Source: RUG369 sp050949645 (GTDB taxonomy: Bacteria; Planctomycetota; Planctomycetia; Pirellulales; Thermoguttaceae). Taken from it: a DNA stretch of 64,000 nucleotides. Location: contig JBMNGC010000001.1 of the NCBI GenBank assembly GCA_050949645.1, positions 682,001 to 746,000 on the forward strand, written 5' to 3'. Numbering within the stretch: the stretch's first letter is position 1; every line of letters starts with the position of its first letter. Shown here one piece after another: positions 25,080 to 33,392 of this stretch. A program made the position numbers and the translations under genes. Below the pieces are notes generated by a model. It was not told the origin of the DNA. It worked only from the letters and a program-made list of their open reading frames with translations, and searched no databases.

Positions 25080-26627
25080 ATGGGCATGGCCAATAATAAA
25101 ATAACGGCATTTGTCATTCGAAGCGCAATCGTCGCCTCTTTGGGAGGTTTGCTTTTTGGTTTTGATACGGCCGTTATTTCCGGCACGACTGAAGCGTTAA
25201 AGGACGTCTTCGCACTGAGCGATTGGGAGCTGGGATTTACGGTTGCCTGCGCGCTCTTTGGCACGATTTTTGGCGCCGCAACGATCCAGATACCAACCAA
25301 CCGTTTCGGGCGTAAGCCAACGTTGATCGCAATTGCGCTCCTCTATCTAATCTCCGCGATCGGAAGCGCCTTTCCGTGGGATTGGTATTCGTTCATGTTC
25401 TTCCGATTCATCGGCGGTATCGGGGTTGGCGGCGCGTCTGTCGTTTCGCCCCTCTATACAGCGGAGATTTCACCCCCTAAGCGTCGGGGGCTGCTCGTCG
25501 CCTTAACGCAGTTCAATATAGTTTTGGGGATCCTGCTCGCATATATCAGCAACTATATAATTGCGAGCTGTAACCTCGGCGCAACAGAGTGGCGATGGAT
25601 GTTTGGAGTTGAGGCCGTACCGGCGTTTCTCTTCCTCGTTGCGCTCTTTGTCAACCCGGAAAGCCCGCGGTGGCTTGTTGGGAAAAATCGAATTGACGAA
25701 GCTCGAAAAATATTTATTAAACTTGTCGGCGACGAGGGCGCCGCGAATGAGGAACTTGGCGCGGTCGAAAAATCGCTGCGTGAAGAACGTGCCGTTGGTA
25801 AGGAGCGACTCTTCTGCTGGCGCTACCGCAAGCTGATCTTCCTCGCAATCTGCATCGCCGCGTTTAATCAGCTTTCCGGTATTAACGCGATCCTGTACTA
25901 TGCTCCGAAGGTCTTTTTACTCGCAGGCGCCGACAAGTCGACGGCGATGTTTCTTCCTACGATTATTGGAGTCGTGAACTTCATCGTGACGGCGCTTGCG
26001 ATCTTTGTTATAGACAAGTTCGGTCGTAAGACGCTCATGCTCGCGGGGTCAATCGGCTTCATTCTGAGTCTCGGGCTCGTTGGAACGCTGTTTACGGCCT
26101 TCTCCGCCGAATTCGACGAACAGATCTCAAAAATTGACGCTCAGGAAGCGGCTGTCCAGCATGTGGAAGAGGAGGAGGGAGCGTTCGTTAAGACGGGGCC
26201 CGAAGGGATTCCGGAGGGCGCTAGCGCGTCGCAGGCTGACGCCGCCGTTTCGACGGTGAAAGCTGGGGGCGGAACGCAGGAGATTCCACCATTTGTTGTT
26301 TATGGAGTCTTGGTGGGGCTTATGGTCTTCATCGCGTCGCATGGCTTTGGGCAGGGCGCATGCATTTGGGTCTTCCTCAGCGAAATCTTTCCCAATGGCG
26401 TTCGTGCGCAAGGTCAGGCGCTTGGCAGCTTTACTCACTGGTTTTTCAACGCGGTTGTTTCCGGACTTTTCCCTCCGGTTTTGGGACTCATTGGACCTTC
26501 TGCGATCTTCTTTATGTTCGCAGGCTTTATGGTTCTCCAGCTCCTCTGGGTTGTGTTTATGATGCCTGAAACGAAGCAAGTGCCTCTGGAAGAGATGCAG
26601 AAACGGCTTGGCATAACCGAGAGCTGA
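25080..26627 (+). CDS. Sugar-porter family MFS transporter
   Basis: A 515-residue inner-membrane sugar symporter with 12 predicted helices. Family motifs are intact: GGLLFGFDTAVISG in helix 1, NRFGRKP in loop 2-3, the helix 4 region FIGGIGVGG, PESPRWL after helix 6, FNQLSGINAILYYAPKVF in helix 7, DKFGRKTLM in loop 8-9 and PETKQ after helix 12. A long hydrophilic loop (about 60 residues, Glu/Ala-rich) between helices 9 and 10 is unusual. The substrate is likely a hexose or pentose such as xylose, arabinose or galactose (inference). GAGG precedes the ATG; a second ATG lies at 25086. The C45-type gene follows after 47 bases without a terminator, so they are probably co-transcribed. Confidence 0.93.
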   Translation: MGMANNKITAFVIRSAIVASLGGLLFGFDTAVISGTTEALKDVFALSDWELGFTVACALFGTIFGAATIQIPTNRFGRKPTLIAIALLYLISAIGSAFPWDWYSFMFFRFIGGIGVGGASVVSPLYTAEISPPKRRGLLVALTQFNIVLGILLAYISNYIIASCNLGATEWRWMFGVEAVPAFLFLVALFVNPESPRWLVGKNRIDEARKIFIKLVGDEGAANEELGAVEKSLREERAVGKERLFCWRYRKLIFLAICIAAFNQLSGINAILYYAPKVFLLAGADKSTAMFLPTIIGVVNFIVTALAIFVIDKFGRKTLMLAGSIGFILSLGLVGTLFTAFSAEFDEQISKIDAQEAAVQHVEEEEGAFVKTGPEGIPEGASASQADAAVSTVKAGGGTQEIPPFVVYGVLVGLMVFIASHGFGQGACIWVFLSEIFPNGVRAQGQALGSFTHWFFNAVVSGLFPPVLGLIGPSAIFFMFAGFMVLQLLWVVFMMPETKQVPLEEMQKRLGITES

Positions 26628-26674
26628 ATTCGACGCTTCGGCAAAACATTAAAAGTTGAGGAGGGTAGAACTCA

Positions 26675-27985
26675 ATGTTGTGGAATAGCATTTCTAAAAC
26701 CGACGTTTGTCTGTCGCAAAAGCCTTGCGTTGTAAAACGCCCTCTCATACTCTTCGGCGTCATGATATCCCTTTTCTTCGGAATAGGATTAACGTCAGGC
26801 GTTAGCCTCTGCGCGCATGACGCCGAGTTCGCCGACGAGATTCTCTTCGAGGACGAAGAGGTTCTCGACATAGCGCGAGGCAACGCAGGCGACAACAGCG
26901 GACTCAGGCTGGTGGCAAAGACGTCGCATGGAGCGCTCGCAAAGCTCGACGGAGTTAGAACCGTTTTGGTCGTGGAAGGAACTCCAGAAGAAATGGGCGC
27001 GGCGCACGGCGAGCTCATGAAGAACGATATTATTGCCATGAAGACGCGTCTTTACGCCGCAGGGCGAGCCGCTACTATCGCCATGAAAGAAAACGTCTTT
27101 GAGCAGATTGACGAAGCAATCGAGAGAACAAGACCTTTTACGCCGCAAAGATTCTACGACGAAATCGACGCGATGGCGGACGTCACTGGACTCGATAGGG
27201 ACGACGTACGTCGTCTGAATAATTTCCCTGAACTCTTTCATTGTTCAGGGGTCGGACTTCGCGGTAAAGCGACCAAAGACGGTCGGGTTCTGCACGTCCG
27301 CGTCCTGGACTACATGCGCGATATCGGATTGCAGGAAAATTCGACGATCATTGTTTACATTCCAGAAGAATTCAATGCGTGGATCAGCGTTTCTTACGCA
27401 GGATTTGTCGGGACCGTCACGGCAATGAATGAAAAGGGCCTTGCGATCGGGGAAATGGGAGGCGCAGGGGAAGGGAAGTGGGATGGATTGCCCATGGCGT
27501 TTATGATGCGTCGAGTGATGGAAGAATGTTCGACAGTTGACGAAGCGATCGAATTGATGAAATCAGTTCCATTGACTTGCGATTATTATTACGTTCTTTC
27601 TGACGCGTCTGGCAACCTCGCTGCTGTTGAGGCGATCGCTGAATCGGAGACGCCCGTTTTGGTTCTTTATCCTGGCGAAGAGAACGAAAGACTGCCAGGG
27701 GCGCTCGACGACGTCGTATACATTTCCGGGGGCGAGCGCGCTCAACATTTGTACGAGCGTCTGCGCGACAACTACGGAAAGATAGACGTCGAAACGCTTC
27801 AGGAGATGATCAAACGTCCAGTTGCGATGAATTCTAATCTTCATGACGTCATCTTTGCGCCCGAAACATTGGAGCTCTGGCATGCTGAGGCTGGCATAAC
27901 GACGCCCGCGTGCGACGAGCCGTACAGTCATATTAGTCTCAGTGCGATTCTTGATTTCTATAGAATGGAACAGAATCGAAAGTGA
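26675..27985 (+). CDS. Exported C45-type acyltransferase/peptidase (Ntn hydrolase)
   Basis: A 436-residue protein with an N-terminal hydrophobic segment (LILFGVMISLFFGIGLTSG), probably a signal peptide or anchor. The rest matches the C45 family (acyl-CoA:6-aminopenicillanic acid acyltransferase-like). GTPEEMGAAHGELMK is an early landmark, and the likely autocatalytic nucleophile Cys190 lies in FPELFHCSG, followed by RVLHVRVLDY and AMNEKGLAIGEMG. Members self-cleave before the Cys and hydrolyse or transfer amide-linked acyl groups; the natural substrate is unknown. GAGGAGGG gives a very strong ribosome site. It is placed directly after the sugar porter. Confidence 0.85.
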   Translation: MLWNSISKTDVCLSQKPCVVKRPLILFGVMISLFFGIGLTSGVSLCAHDAEFADEILFEDEEVLDIARGNAGDNSGLRLVAKTSHGALAKLDGVRTVLVVEGTPEEMGAAHGELMKNDIIAMKTRLYAAGRAATIAMKENVFEQIDEAIERTRPFTPQRFYDEIDAMADVTGLDRDDVRRLNNFPELFHCSGVGLRGKATKDGRVLHVRVLDYMRDIGLQENSTIIVYIPEEFNAWISVSYAGFVGTVTAMNEKGLAIGEMGGAGEGKWDGLPMAFMMRRVMEECSTVDEAIELMKSVPLTCDYYYVLSDASGNLAAVEAIAESETPVLVLYPGEENERLPGALDDVVYISGGERAQHLYERLRDNYGKIDVETLQEMIKRPVAMNSNLHDVIFAPETLELWHAEAGITTPACDEPYSHISLSAILDFYRMEQNRK

Positions 27986-28010
27986 ATTTGGCAATTTCGC
28001 GGCAAAACGC

Positions 28011-28039
28011 TTGAATTCTCAAATCGTATTGGATATAAC
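28011..28039 (+). promoter_or_regulatory. Promoter of the xylose-isomerase-like gene
   Basis: TTGAAT at 28011-28016 and TATAAC at 28034-28039 with 17 bases between. The leader to the start codon at 28196 would be about 150 bases. Confidence 0.65.
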
Positions 28040-28195
28040 AGTGGCGAAGGCCGTCGTGTAACCGTGAGAGACGCTCCACCCCTAATTTACGGGCCGGGTG
28101 TTTTTCGCTTTTTGCGTCGTCCTTGCGGCGTTATCAATCATGATTCGTCTCCCTTGGGACGATATTTCAAAAATAGAAAATTAGGAGAACGTCAA

Positions 28196-29134
28196 ATGAA
28201 AAGACGCGATTTCTTTGGAACTAGCGCTGCGCTTGGACTTGGTTTAGCAGGCGCTGCAGCGCTTAGCGCCTCACCCATGGTCGCAGCTCAGACGACAGAG
28301 GAAACCGACAAGCGCGCCCAAGCGAAGCTTCGTATTTCCAGCCAACTTGGACCTGCGCCAGGCGGCTCGTTCGAAGAAAAGCTCGCCAACATGAAGAAAT
28401 ATGGTTGCGAAGGGGTCGAGTACGGCGGCGAATGCGTTGGCAAGGGCGAGGAATATCGTAAGTATGCCGAAGACGCTGGTCTGGAGGTCTCTGCAATTTG
28501 TTGGGGTTCTCACGGCGGCGATCTTTGTTCGGAAGTCGTCGAGAAGCGTCAGCCGGGTATCGATAATCTCAAGAGAGCTCTTGAGACGGCGGGCGAAATG
28601 AATGCTCAGGGCGTTATTTACGTTCCGGCGTTCAACGGTCAGACGAAGCTAACGAACCAGGAGATCCGCCAGCTTCTCTTGGACTTCATGCCAGACCTCG
28701 CGAAGTTTGCGCAGGAATGCAATACGAGCATCATTCTTGAACCTCTTTGCCGCATGGAAGCTTATTTCCTGCGCCAGGTGGCCGACGGCGCCTCGATCGC
28801 ACGCGACGTTCTCCGGCGGATCGCCGGTATCGACTCCGGAATCGGAGTCATGGGCGACTTCTATCACATGGACACCGAAGAAACGAGCCAGATGGGTGCG
28901 TTCATCTCCGGCGGTAGTTACCTGCGTCACGTTCACCTCGCGGGCGGCGTCGAGAATCCTCGTCGCACCTATCCTGGTGAAAACTCCATGACGTTCGTCG
29001 ACGGTTTCCGTGGACTCAAGTACATTGGTTACCAAGGATTCTGCTCCTTCGAGTGCGGCTGCGCCTCTGACGACAAGGAAAAGGCGTTTGAAAAGACGAT
29101 CGCCTTCCTGCGTTCTCAGTGGGAAGAAGCCTGA
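28196..29134 (+). CDS. Tat-exported xylose-isomerase-like TIM barrel (sugar phosphate isomerase/epimerase family)
   Basis: A 312-residue protein starting MKRRDFFGTSAALGLG, a textbook Tat signal that predicts export of a folded, metal-loaded enzyme. The mature part is an AP-endonuclease-2/xylose-isomerase-like barrel related to hydroxypyruvate isomerase. Metal ligand candidates are Glu in SIILEPLCR, Asp in VMGDFYHMD, His in LRHVHLAGG and Glu in FCSFECGCA. The reaction is unknown, but the family interconverts or epimerises sugars. AGGAG at about 28183 fixes the start; the frame upstream of it is noncoding leader. Confidence 0.88.
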   Translation: MKRRDFFGTSAALGLGLAGAAALSASPMVAAQTTEETDKRAQAKLRISSQLGPAPGGSFEEKLANMKKYGCEGVEYGGECVGKGEEYRKYAEDAGLEVSAICWGSHGGDLCSEVVEKRQPGIDNLKRALETAGEMNAQGVIYVPAFNGQTKLTNQEIRQLLLDFMPDLAKFAQECNTSIILEPLCRMEAYFLRQVADGASIARDVLRRIAGIDSGIGVMGDFYHMDTEETSQMGAFISGGSYLRHVHLAGGVENPRRTYPGENSMTFVDGFRGLKYIGYQGFCSFECGCASDDKEKAFEKTIAFLRSQWEEA

Positions 29135-29195
29135 TCTTGCTAGGACAACGGCGACGCGAGCAGAGATCATCTGATTGACGTCGACCTACGATAAC

Positions 29196-29247
29196 AAAAC
29201 CGACTGCACTGTGGCTTTGTCCGTGGTTGCGGTCGGTTTTCTTTTTT
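29196..29247 (+). terminator. Terminator before the ATP synthase operon
   Basis: AAAACCGAC (29196-29204) pairs with GTCGGTTTT (29232-29240) around a long, partly paired loop and is followed by CTTTTTT. The interval 29135-29438 holds this and, presumably, the atp promoter, which I could not place. Confidence 0.65.
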
Positions 29248-29438
29248 GTTTCTATATTGCCAAATTAACCTGACTTACTTCTTTTAATTGGTTCTCCACC
29301 TTTACAAAAGCGGTTTTTTTGTTTCAATGAGTTGAAGTTTCGTCGAGCATTTGCGCGTTGGTCTGATTTGCGCAAATTTGCGTTTTCAGCTTGGAAGCGA
29401 AGACGTACGAGACGGATAGAACATGCGAGACTGGAGAC

Positions 29439-29780
29439 ATGGCGAAACAGACGATGGATGAGTCAGACGTTGACGTTGAGATTCCTCGTGCGGACGACGT
29501 TATGCAAGCCATCGACTCCGTCGAAGAGGAAGAGGAGCTTTCACCCTTTGTTGTCGGGTGCGCCTGGGTCGCGAGGATAACAGCGTATTCTGCGGAGTTT
29601 GCTGTTCTCGTTTGGTTTGGGCATTGGCTCGATAAGACATATGGATGGTCTCCCTGGGGCATTTTGTCGGGCGCCATGATCGGAGCGGTCGCCTTTGCGG
29701 CAGGCCTGTTGGCGACTGCAAAACGCCTTGAAAGCGAAGACGCAAGGGAAAAATTACGTCAGCTGAAAAAAGGAAAATAG
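29439..29780 (+). CDS. atpZ: AtpZ-like F1Fo ATP synthase accessory protein
   Basis: A 113-residue membrane protein with two predicted helices: ITAYSAEFAVLVWFGHWLD and a second, glycine-rich one (GILSGAMIGAVAFAAGLL). The arrangement, with WGILSGAMIGA, is typical of the AtpZ/ATPase_gene1 family encoded just before atp genes, thought to aid divalent cation uptake or c-ring assembly. The N terminus is acidic. ATG 29439 has GGAG; an upstream TTG (29391) is less likely. It is the first gene of the ATP synthase operon. Confidence 0.8.
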   Translation: MAKQTMDESDVDVEIPRADDVMQAIDSVEEEEELSPFVVGCAWVARITAYSAEFAVLVWFGHWLDKTYGWSPWGILSGAMIGAVAFAAGLLATAKRLESEDAREKLRQLKKGK

Positions 29781-29829
29781 ATTTTTCCAAGGTGTTGTTC
29801 TTTGCGCGGCGGTCGTTGGGGTAGAACGC

Positions 29830-30246
29830 ATGAAGAGTCTTCAAGTACGTGCGAGCGTTTACGCCATATACGCGTCGTTGATTTGGAGCGCCACGATTCT
29901 TTTCAGCGCAGGCTCTTTGCCTGAATCGACAAGCGTTAGGTCTATGGTCATCATTGCCGTTGCGAGCGTTTTGGGCGCAACTGCGTCCATTGTCGCCGCA
30001 AGGGTTTGCGCAAAGCGTGGCCATCTTGGTTTACCCGAGTATTTTGCTGCGTCGATCGGTAGAACATGCGTTCCGTGTTGCCTGTTCTTCGTTTGTCTTA
30101 TTACGATGGACGAAGCGGGGACGAGGGCGATTACTTACCGCATATTGGCTGCGTACTTTTTGACTGCGCCCGTACACGTGTGGTTGACCCTGCCTTCGGA
30201 AGGCGACATTCATAAAGAGCTCGTTGAATCAATGAAAAAGAATTAA
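29830..30246 (+). CDS. AtpI-like membrane protein
   Basis: A 138-residue protein with about four hydrophobic helices (YAIYASLIWSATILFSAG, MVIIAVASVLGATASIVAA, a Cys-rich CVPCCLFFVCLITM segment, and a last one in AAYFLTAPVHVWLTLP). Its position between atpZ and atpB and its size match AtpI, the c-ring assembly factor, although sequence similarity is weak. Family members are highly variable. It is followed by a 204-base gap before atpB. Confidence 0.6.
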   Translation: MKSLQVRASVYAIYASLIWSATILFSAGSLPESTSVRSMVIIAVASVLGATASIVAARVCAKRGHLGLPEYFAASIGRTCVPCCLFFVCLITMDEAGTRAITYRILAAYFLTAPVHVWLTLPSEGDIHKELVESMKKN

Positions 30247-30450
30247 TTCATCCCTTGGAATCGTGACCTTTTTGATTTTTTTAAATCAATAGAACTGCAT
30301 GAAAATAAAGCGGTTAGTGCACGACCACCAAGAAAAATCAATAATAAATATAAGGTTTTTCATACTACGAGGAAAGGAACCGCTTCGCGATGATCCGAGT
30401 TTCTCGTTTTGAGAATGCGTTTGGTTCTGACTTTTTCATGAAAGGACGAA

Positions 30451-31278
30451 ATGACCGGTGAGTTGGTCAATATGGGAGAGCTTGCTGAGCACGTCTCGGA
30501 CGGCACAGTTTATCATCTCCCAGAATTTTTCGGCGTGCATCTCGAGCTGCCGACGATCTGTGGAATCCAGCTGACACGTTTTATGGTCGTTGAGCTTGCC
30601 GTTGCGGCGCTGATGATCCTGATCTTCGTCCCTCTCGCAGCCAAGATGAAGTCCGGGAAGCCGTTGCGCGGAAGATACTGGAACCTGCTTGAGGTTTTTC
30701 TATTGTATCTGAGAAACGAGGTGATCGTTCCGGCGATTGGCAAGAAGGATGCGGATCGTTTTGCTCCGTTCCTTTGGACTGTTTTCTTCTTCGTCCTTTT
30801 CTGCAATCTTGCGGGGCTTATACCGTGGTTTGGCGCGTCTCCGACTGGAGCGCTTGCCGTTACTTCTGTTTTGGCGCTCTCTACTTTTATCGTTTTGATC
30901 GGATCAGGAATGAAGAAGTTTGGCGTCGTCGGGTTCTGGCTTGGACAAGTTCCAAAGATTGATTTACAGCCCCTCATGGCCGTTTTCCTCGTTCCAATGC
31001 TCTGGATAATCGAGATTTTTGGACTCTTCATCAAGCATGCTGTTCTGGCGGTTCGTCTCCTGGCAAATATGTTCGCCGGTCACCTAATCCTTGCCGTCAT
31101 GCTTGGCTTTATTGCAGCGACGGCGGACAAGCTTGTCCTTTGGATTGGCGTGACTGTCGCGAGCGTTTTTATGAGCGTCTGCCTGAATATGCTTGAGGTG
31201 TTCGTTGCGTTCCTTCAGGCCTACATTTTTATGTTCCTGTCGTCCATTTTCATTGGAATGGCTCAACGTCAACATTGA
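30451..31278 (+). CDS. atpB: ATP synthase subunit a (Fo)
   Basis: A 275-residue inner-membrane subunit that forms the proton half-channels beside the c-ring. Hydrophobic helices cover the protein, including FAPFLWTVFFFVLFCNLAGLIP (conserved N-L-x-G-L-x-P). The essential Arg lies in AVRLLANMFAGH, and the C-terminal FLQAYIFMFLSSIFIG is typical. AGGA precedes the ATG. A 24-codon open frame (30390-30461) ends inside this start region and might couple its translation. Confidence 0.95.
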   Translation: MTGELVNMGELAEHVSDGTVYHLPEFFGVHLELPTICGIQLTRFMVVELAVAALMILIFVPLAAKMKSGKPLRGRYWNLLEVFLLYLRNEVIVPAIGKKDADRFAPFLWTVFFFVLFCNLAGLIPWFGASPTGALAVTSVLALSTFIVLIGSGMKKFGVVGFWLGQVPKIDLQPLMAVFLVPMLWIIEIFGLFIKHAVLAVRLLANMFAGHLILAVMLGFIAATADKLVLWIGVTVASVFMSVCLNMLEVFVAFLQAYIFMFLSSIFIGMAQRQH

Positions 31279-31336
31279 TTCGGCCATTAGTGAACTCTGT
31301 GTTGATCAACAGGAACGACTCCGTGTAAGACGACTC

Positions 31337-31379
31337 GTTCTTTTCTCCACAGGCGTTCTTTTCTCCACAGGCGTTCTTT
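31337..31379 (+). repeat. Tandem 18-base repeat upstream of atpE
   Basis: Two exact copies of an 18-base unit starting GTTCTTTTCTCC (31337-31354 and 31355-31372) and a partial third copy. It is in the 290-base untranslated stretch between atpB and atpE; nothing else was recognised there. Confidence 0.85.
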
Positions 31380-31568
31380 GAATAACTGCGAGAAATCAAA
31401 ATAACAATACAAGTCGGTTGGTTTCACAAACTCGTTGGATCAGCCATTTAAGAGACAATAGTAAAAGCCCTTTGTCTGTATGAGCCCTCTCCGAGCTTTT
31501 GTGTTGCATCGCGCGATTCGGGTTCAGACGCATAAAGGTCAACCTCATGATTTTCAGGAGATTTTTCC

Positions 31569-31889
31569 GTGAATAAGCTCACCAAAATCGTCGCGGTAAT
31601 GTTTGTCGTCGCTCTCGTGTGCGCACCCGCCGTCGCCTTCGCTGCGGAAGACGCTGCAACAGGGGCCGTCGCTTCCGTCACTGTAGACCTCACGCCTCTC
31701 TACGGTATAGGAGCCGGACTCGTCCTTCTTGGCGCCGCGATTGGAATCGGCCGCATTGGTGCCGTGAGCGTCGAGAGCATGGCGCGTCAGCCTGAAGTTG
31801 CCGGTAGGATCAACACGGCAATGATCATTTCCGCCGCTCTCATCGAAGGAGTCACGTTCTTCGCTCTGATCGTCTGCATGTTGAAGTGA
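31569..31889 (+). CDS. atpE: ATP synthase subunit c (Fo ring)
   Basis: A 106-residue proteolipid. The first 26 residues (VAVMFVVALVCAPAVAFAA) look like a cleavable signal peptide. The mature part has two helices, the loop MARQPEVAG and the ion-binding Glu in SAALIEGVTFFALIV. At the positions that bind sodium in Na+-type rings (Gln in helix 1, Ser after the Glu) there are Ile and Gly, so the ring is inferred to be proton-driven. The mature size fits normal c subunits (about 80). A long leader precedes it, consistent with the high expression this subunit needs. Confidence 0.95.
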   Translation: MNKLTKIVAVMFVVALVCAPAVAFAAEDAATGAVASVTVDLTPLYGIGAGLVLLGAAIGIGRIGAVSVESMARQPEVAGRINTAMIISAALIEGVTFFALIVCMLK

Positions 31890-31967
31890 TTTGCGTTGTT
31901 GCGTGATTGTCTTTGCGCGGCGTAAGCGGCGCAAAGTTTCCGGACGCTTAACGCATGGGGAACCTAC

Positions 31968-32600
31968 ATGAATTTTTCAAAGTTCAACACGAAGAACCTT
32001 GTTTGTCGTTTGATGAGCGGCGCGGCAGTTTTTTTAATGAGCGCCCTCGTTTTTCTGACGAGCTCGGCGTCGGCACTTGCGTCCGAAGGTAACGAAGGCG
32101 AGGCTGCCCTCTACCCGCTGGCCTGGAAGACGGATCTGGCGATCTGGACCGCCGTCGTGTTCGTCCTCCTCCTCATTATTCTTTGGATTTTCGCCTTCGG
32201 TCCGATCGTTAAGGCGTTGGATCTTCGAGAACGCAACGAGCTCGACAGGCTCGCTGCGATTGAAAAAAATAATGCGGATGCAAAAGATTTGCTTGAGCAA
32301 TATCGTCAGAAGCTCGCCGATTCTGCGGAGGAAGTTCGCAAGATATTGAGCGATGCGAAGGTCGACGCTCAAAAGCAGGCGGCAGCCGTCGTTTCGGAAG
32401 CCAAAGAGTCGGCCGCCGAGGAGCGTAAGCGAGCGCTTAGGGATATCCAGAGCGCCTCTGACGTCGCTCTTCAAGAGATTGCCGCGAAGAGCGCTGATCT
32501 TGCGACGACTCTCGCTGGCAAAATTATTAATGAAGAGATTGATCCAGAAAAGCATTCGCGTCTCATTGAGAGCGCGTTAGCCGACGTTACGCGACGGTGA
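31968..32600 (+). CDS. atpF: ATP synthase subunit b (Fo stator)
   Basis: A 210-residue stator subunit. It has a signal-like N-terminal segment (GAAVFLMSALVFLTSSASALA), a membrane helix (LAIWTAVVFVLLLIILWIFAF, about residues 57-77) and a long charged coiled coil (from RNELDRLAAIEKNN onward) ending in an acidic/basic tail. The region GPIVKALDLRE after the helix is typical of b. Like atpE it appears to carry an extra export signal. It lies 78 bases after atpE. Confidence 0.93.
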   Translation: MNFSKFNTKNLVCRLMSGAAVFLMSALVFLTSSASALASEGNEGEAALYPLAWKTDLAIWTAVVFVLLLIILWIFAFGPIVKALDLRERNELDRLAAIEKNNADAKDLLEQYRQKLADSAEEVRKILSDAKVDAQKQAAAVVSEAKESAAEERKRALRDIQSASDVALQEIAAKSADLATTLAGKIINEEIDPEKHSRLIESALADVTRR

Positions 32601-32741
32601 TAGAACGAGGACTGCGAGTTTTTAGCGTCGTCCTTGCTTTTTGAGGCTCGCTTCTTGCTTTTTGGGAAACATCCCCATTGCGCAAGATAACGTGCCTCAA
32701 ACTTGCGCTTTTCCAGAATAGATACGGTAAAACTCTGCGTT

Positions 32742-33392
32742 ATGAAGAAAAATGTAGAACAGGACTCTCAATACGCAGCGAAGCTCGACGCGGATGCGAC
32801 GCGAGAGAAGCTCGCTGAAATTTACGCCGCCGCTCTCATGGGCGCCTGCGACTCCATGAATGTTGCCATCGGCGTTGTGAGAGAAGAGTACGACTCTTTT
32901 ATTACGCAGGTCTGCGACTCCTTTCCGACGTTTGAAAAGATTCTTGAGTCGCCGGGCGTCGCTGTAGAAGAGAAACAGCGTATGATCGGCGAAATTTGCC
33001 AGGAATCCTCTCCTGTATTCAGGAATTTTCTTCAAACGCTTGTGCGTCGCGGCCGGATGGAGATGCTACGCGCAATTCGCATTGCATTTATTCGGCTCGA
33101 TGATCGACGAAGAGGACGCATTCCGGTCACAGTTACGACCGCCGCGCCTCTCGACGAAATGGCGGCGAATAAGATTGTTGCCAATTTGCGGCGCCTTGTT
33201 GGCGGCGAGCCCGAGATTTTTGTCGAGGTCGATCCCAATGTGATCGGCGGAATTGTTGTACGCGTCGGAGACATTGTCTACGACGCTTCTATTGCCACTC
33301 AACTGAATAAAGTGCGCCAAGATATGATTGACAGGAGCGCCCATGAAATTCAAAGCCGACGAGATAGCCTCCATAATCCAGAAGGAAATTGA
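32742..33392 (+). CDS. atpH: ATP synthase subunit delta (F1)
   Basis: A 216-residue peripheral stator subunit connecting b to alpha. The N-terminal helical domain (YAAALMGAC, FPTFEKILESPGVAVEEKQRMI) and the C-terminal part (LDEMAANKIVANL, VDPNVIGGIVVRVGD) match the OSCP/delta family. ATG 32742 is preferred over an upstream TTG (32703). Its 3' end overlaps the atpA start by 50 bases, implying translational coupling of delta and alpha. Confidence 0.93.
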   Translation: MKKNVEQDSQYAAKLDADATREKLAEIYAAALMGACDSMNVAIGVVREEYDSFITQVCDSFPTFEKILESPGVAVEEKQRMIGEICQESSPVFRNFLQTLVRRGRMEMLRAIRIAFIRLDDRRRGRIPVTVTTAAPLDEMAANKIVANLRRLVGGEPEIFVEVDPNVIGGIVVRVGDIVYDASIATQLNKVRQDMIDRSAHEIQSRRDSLHNPEGN

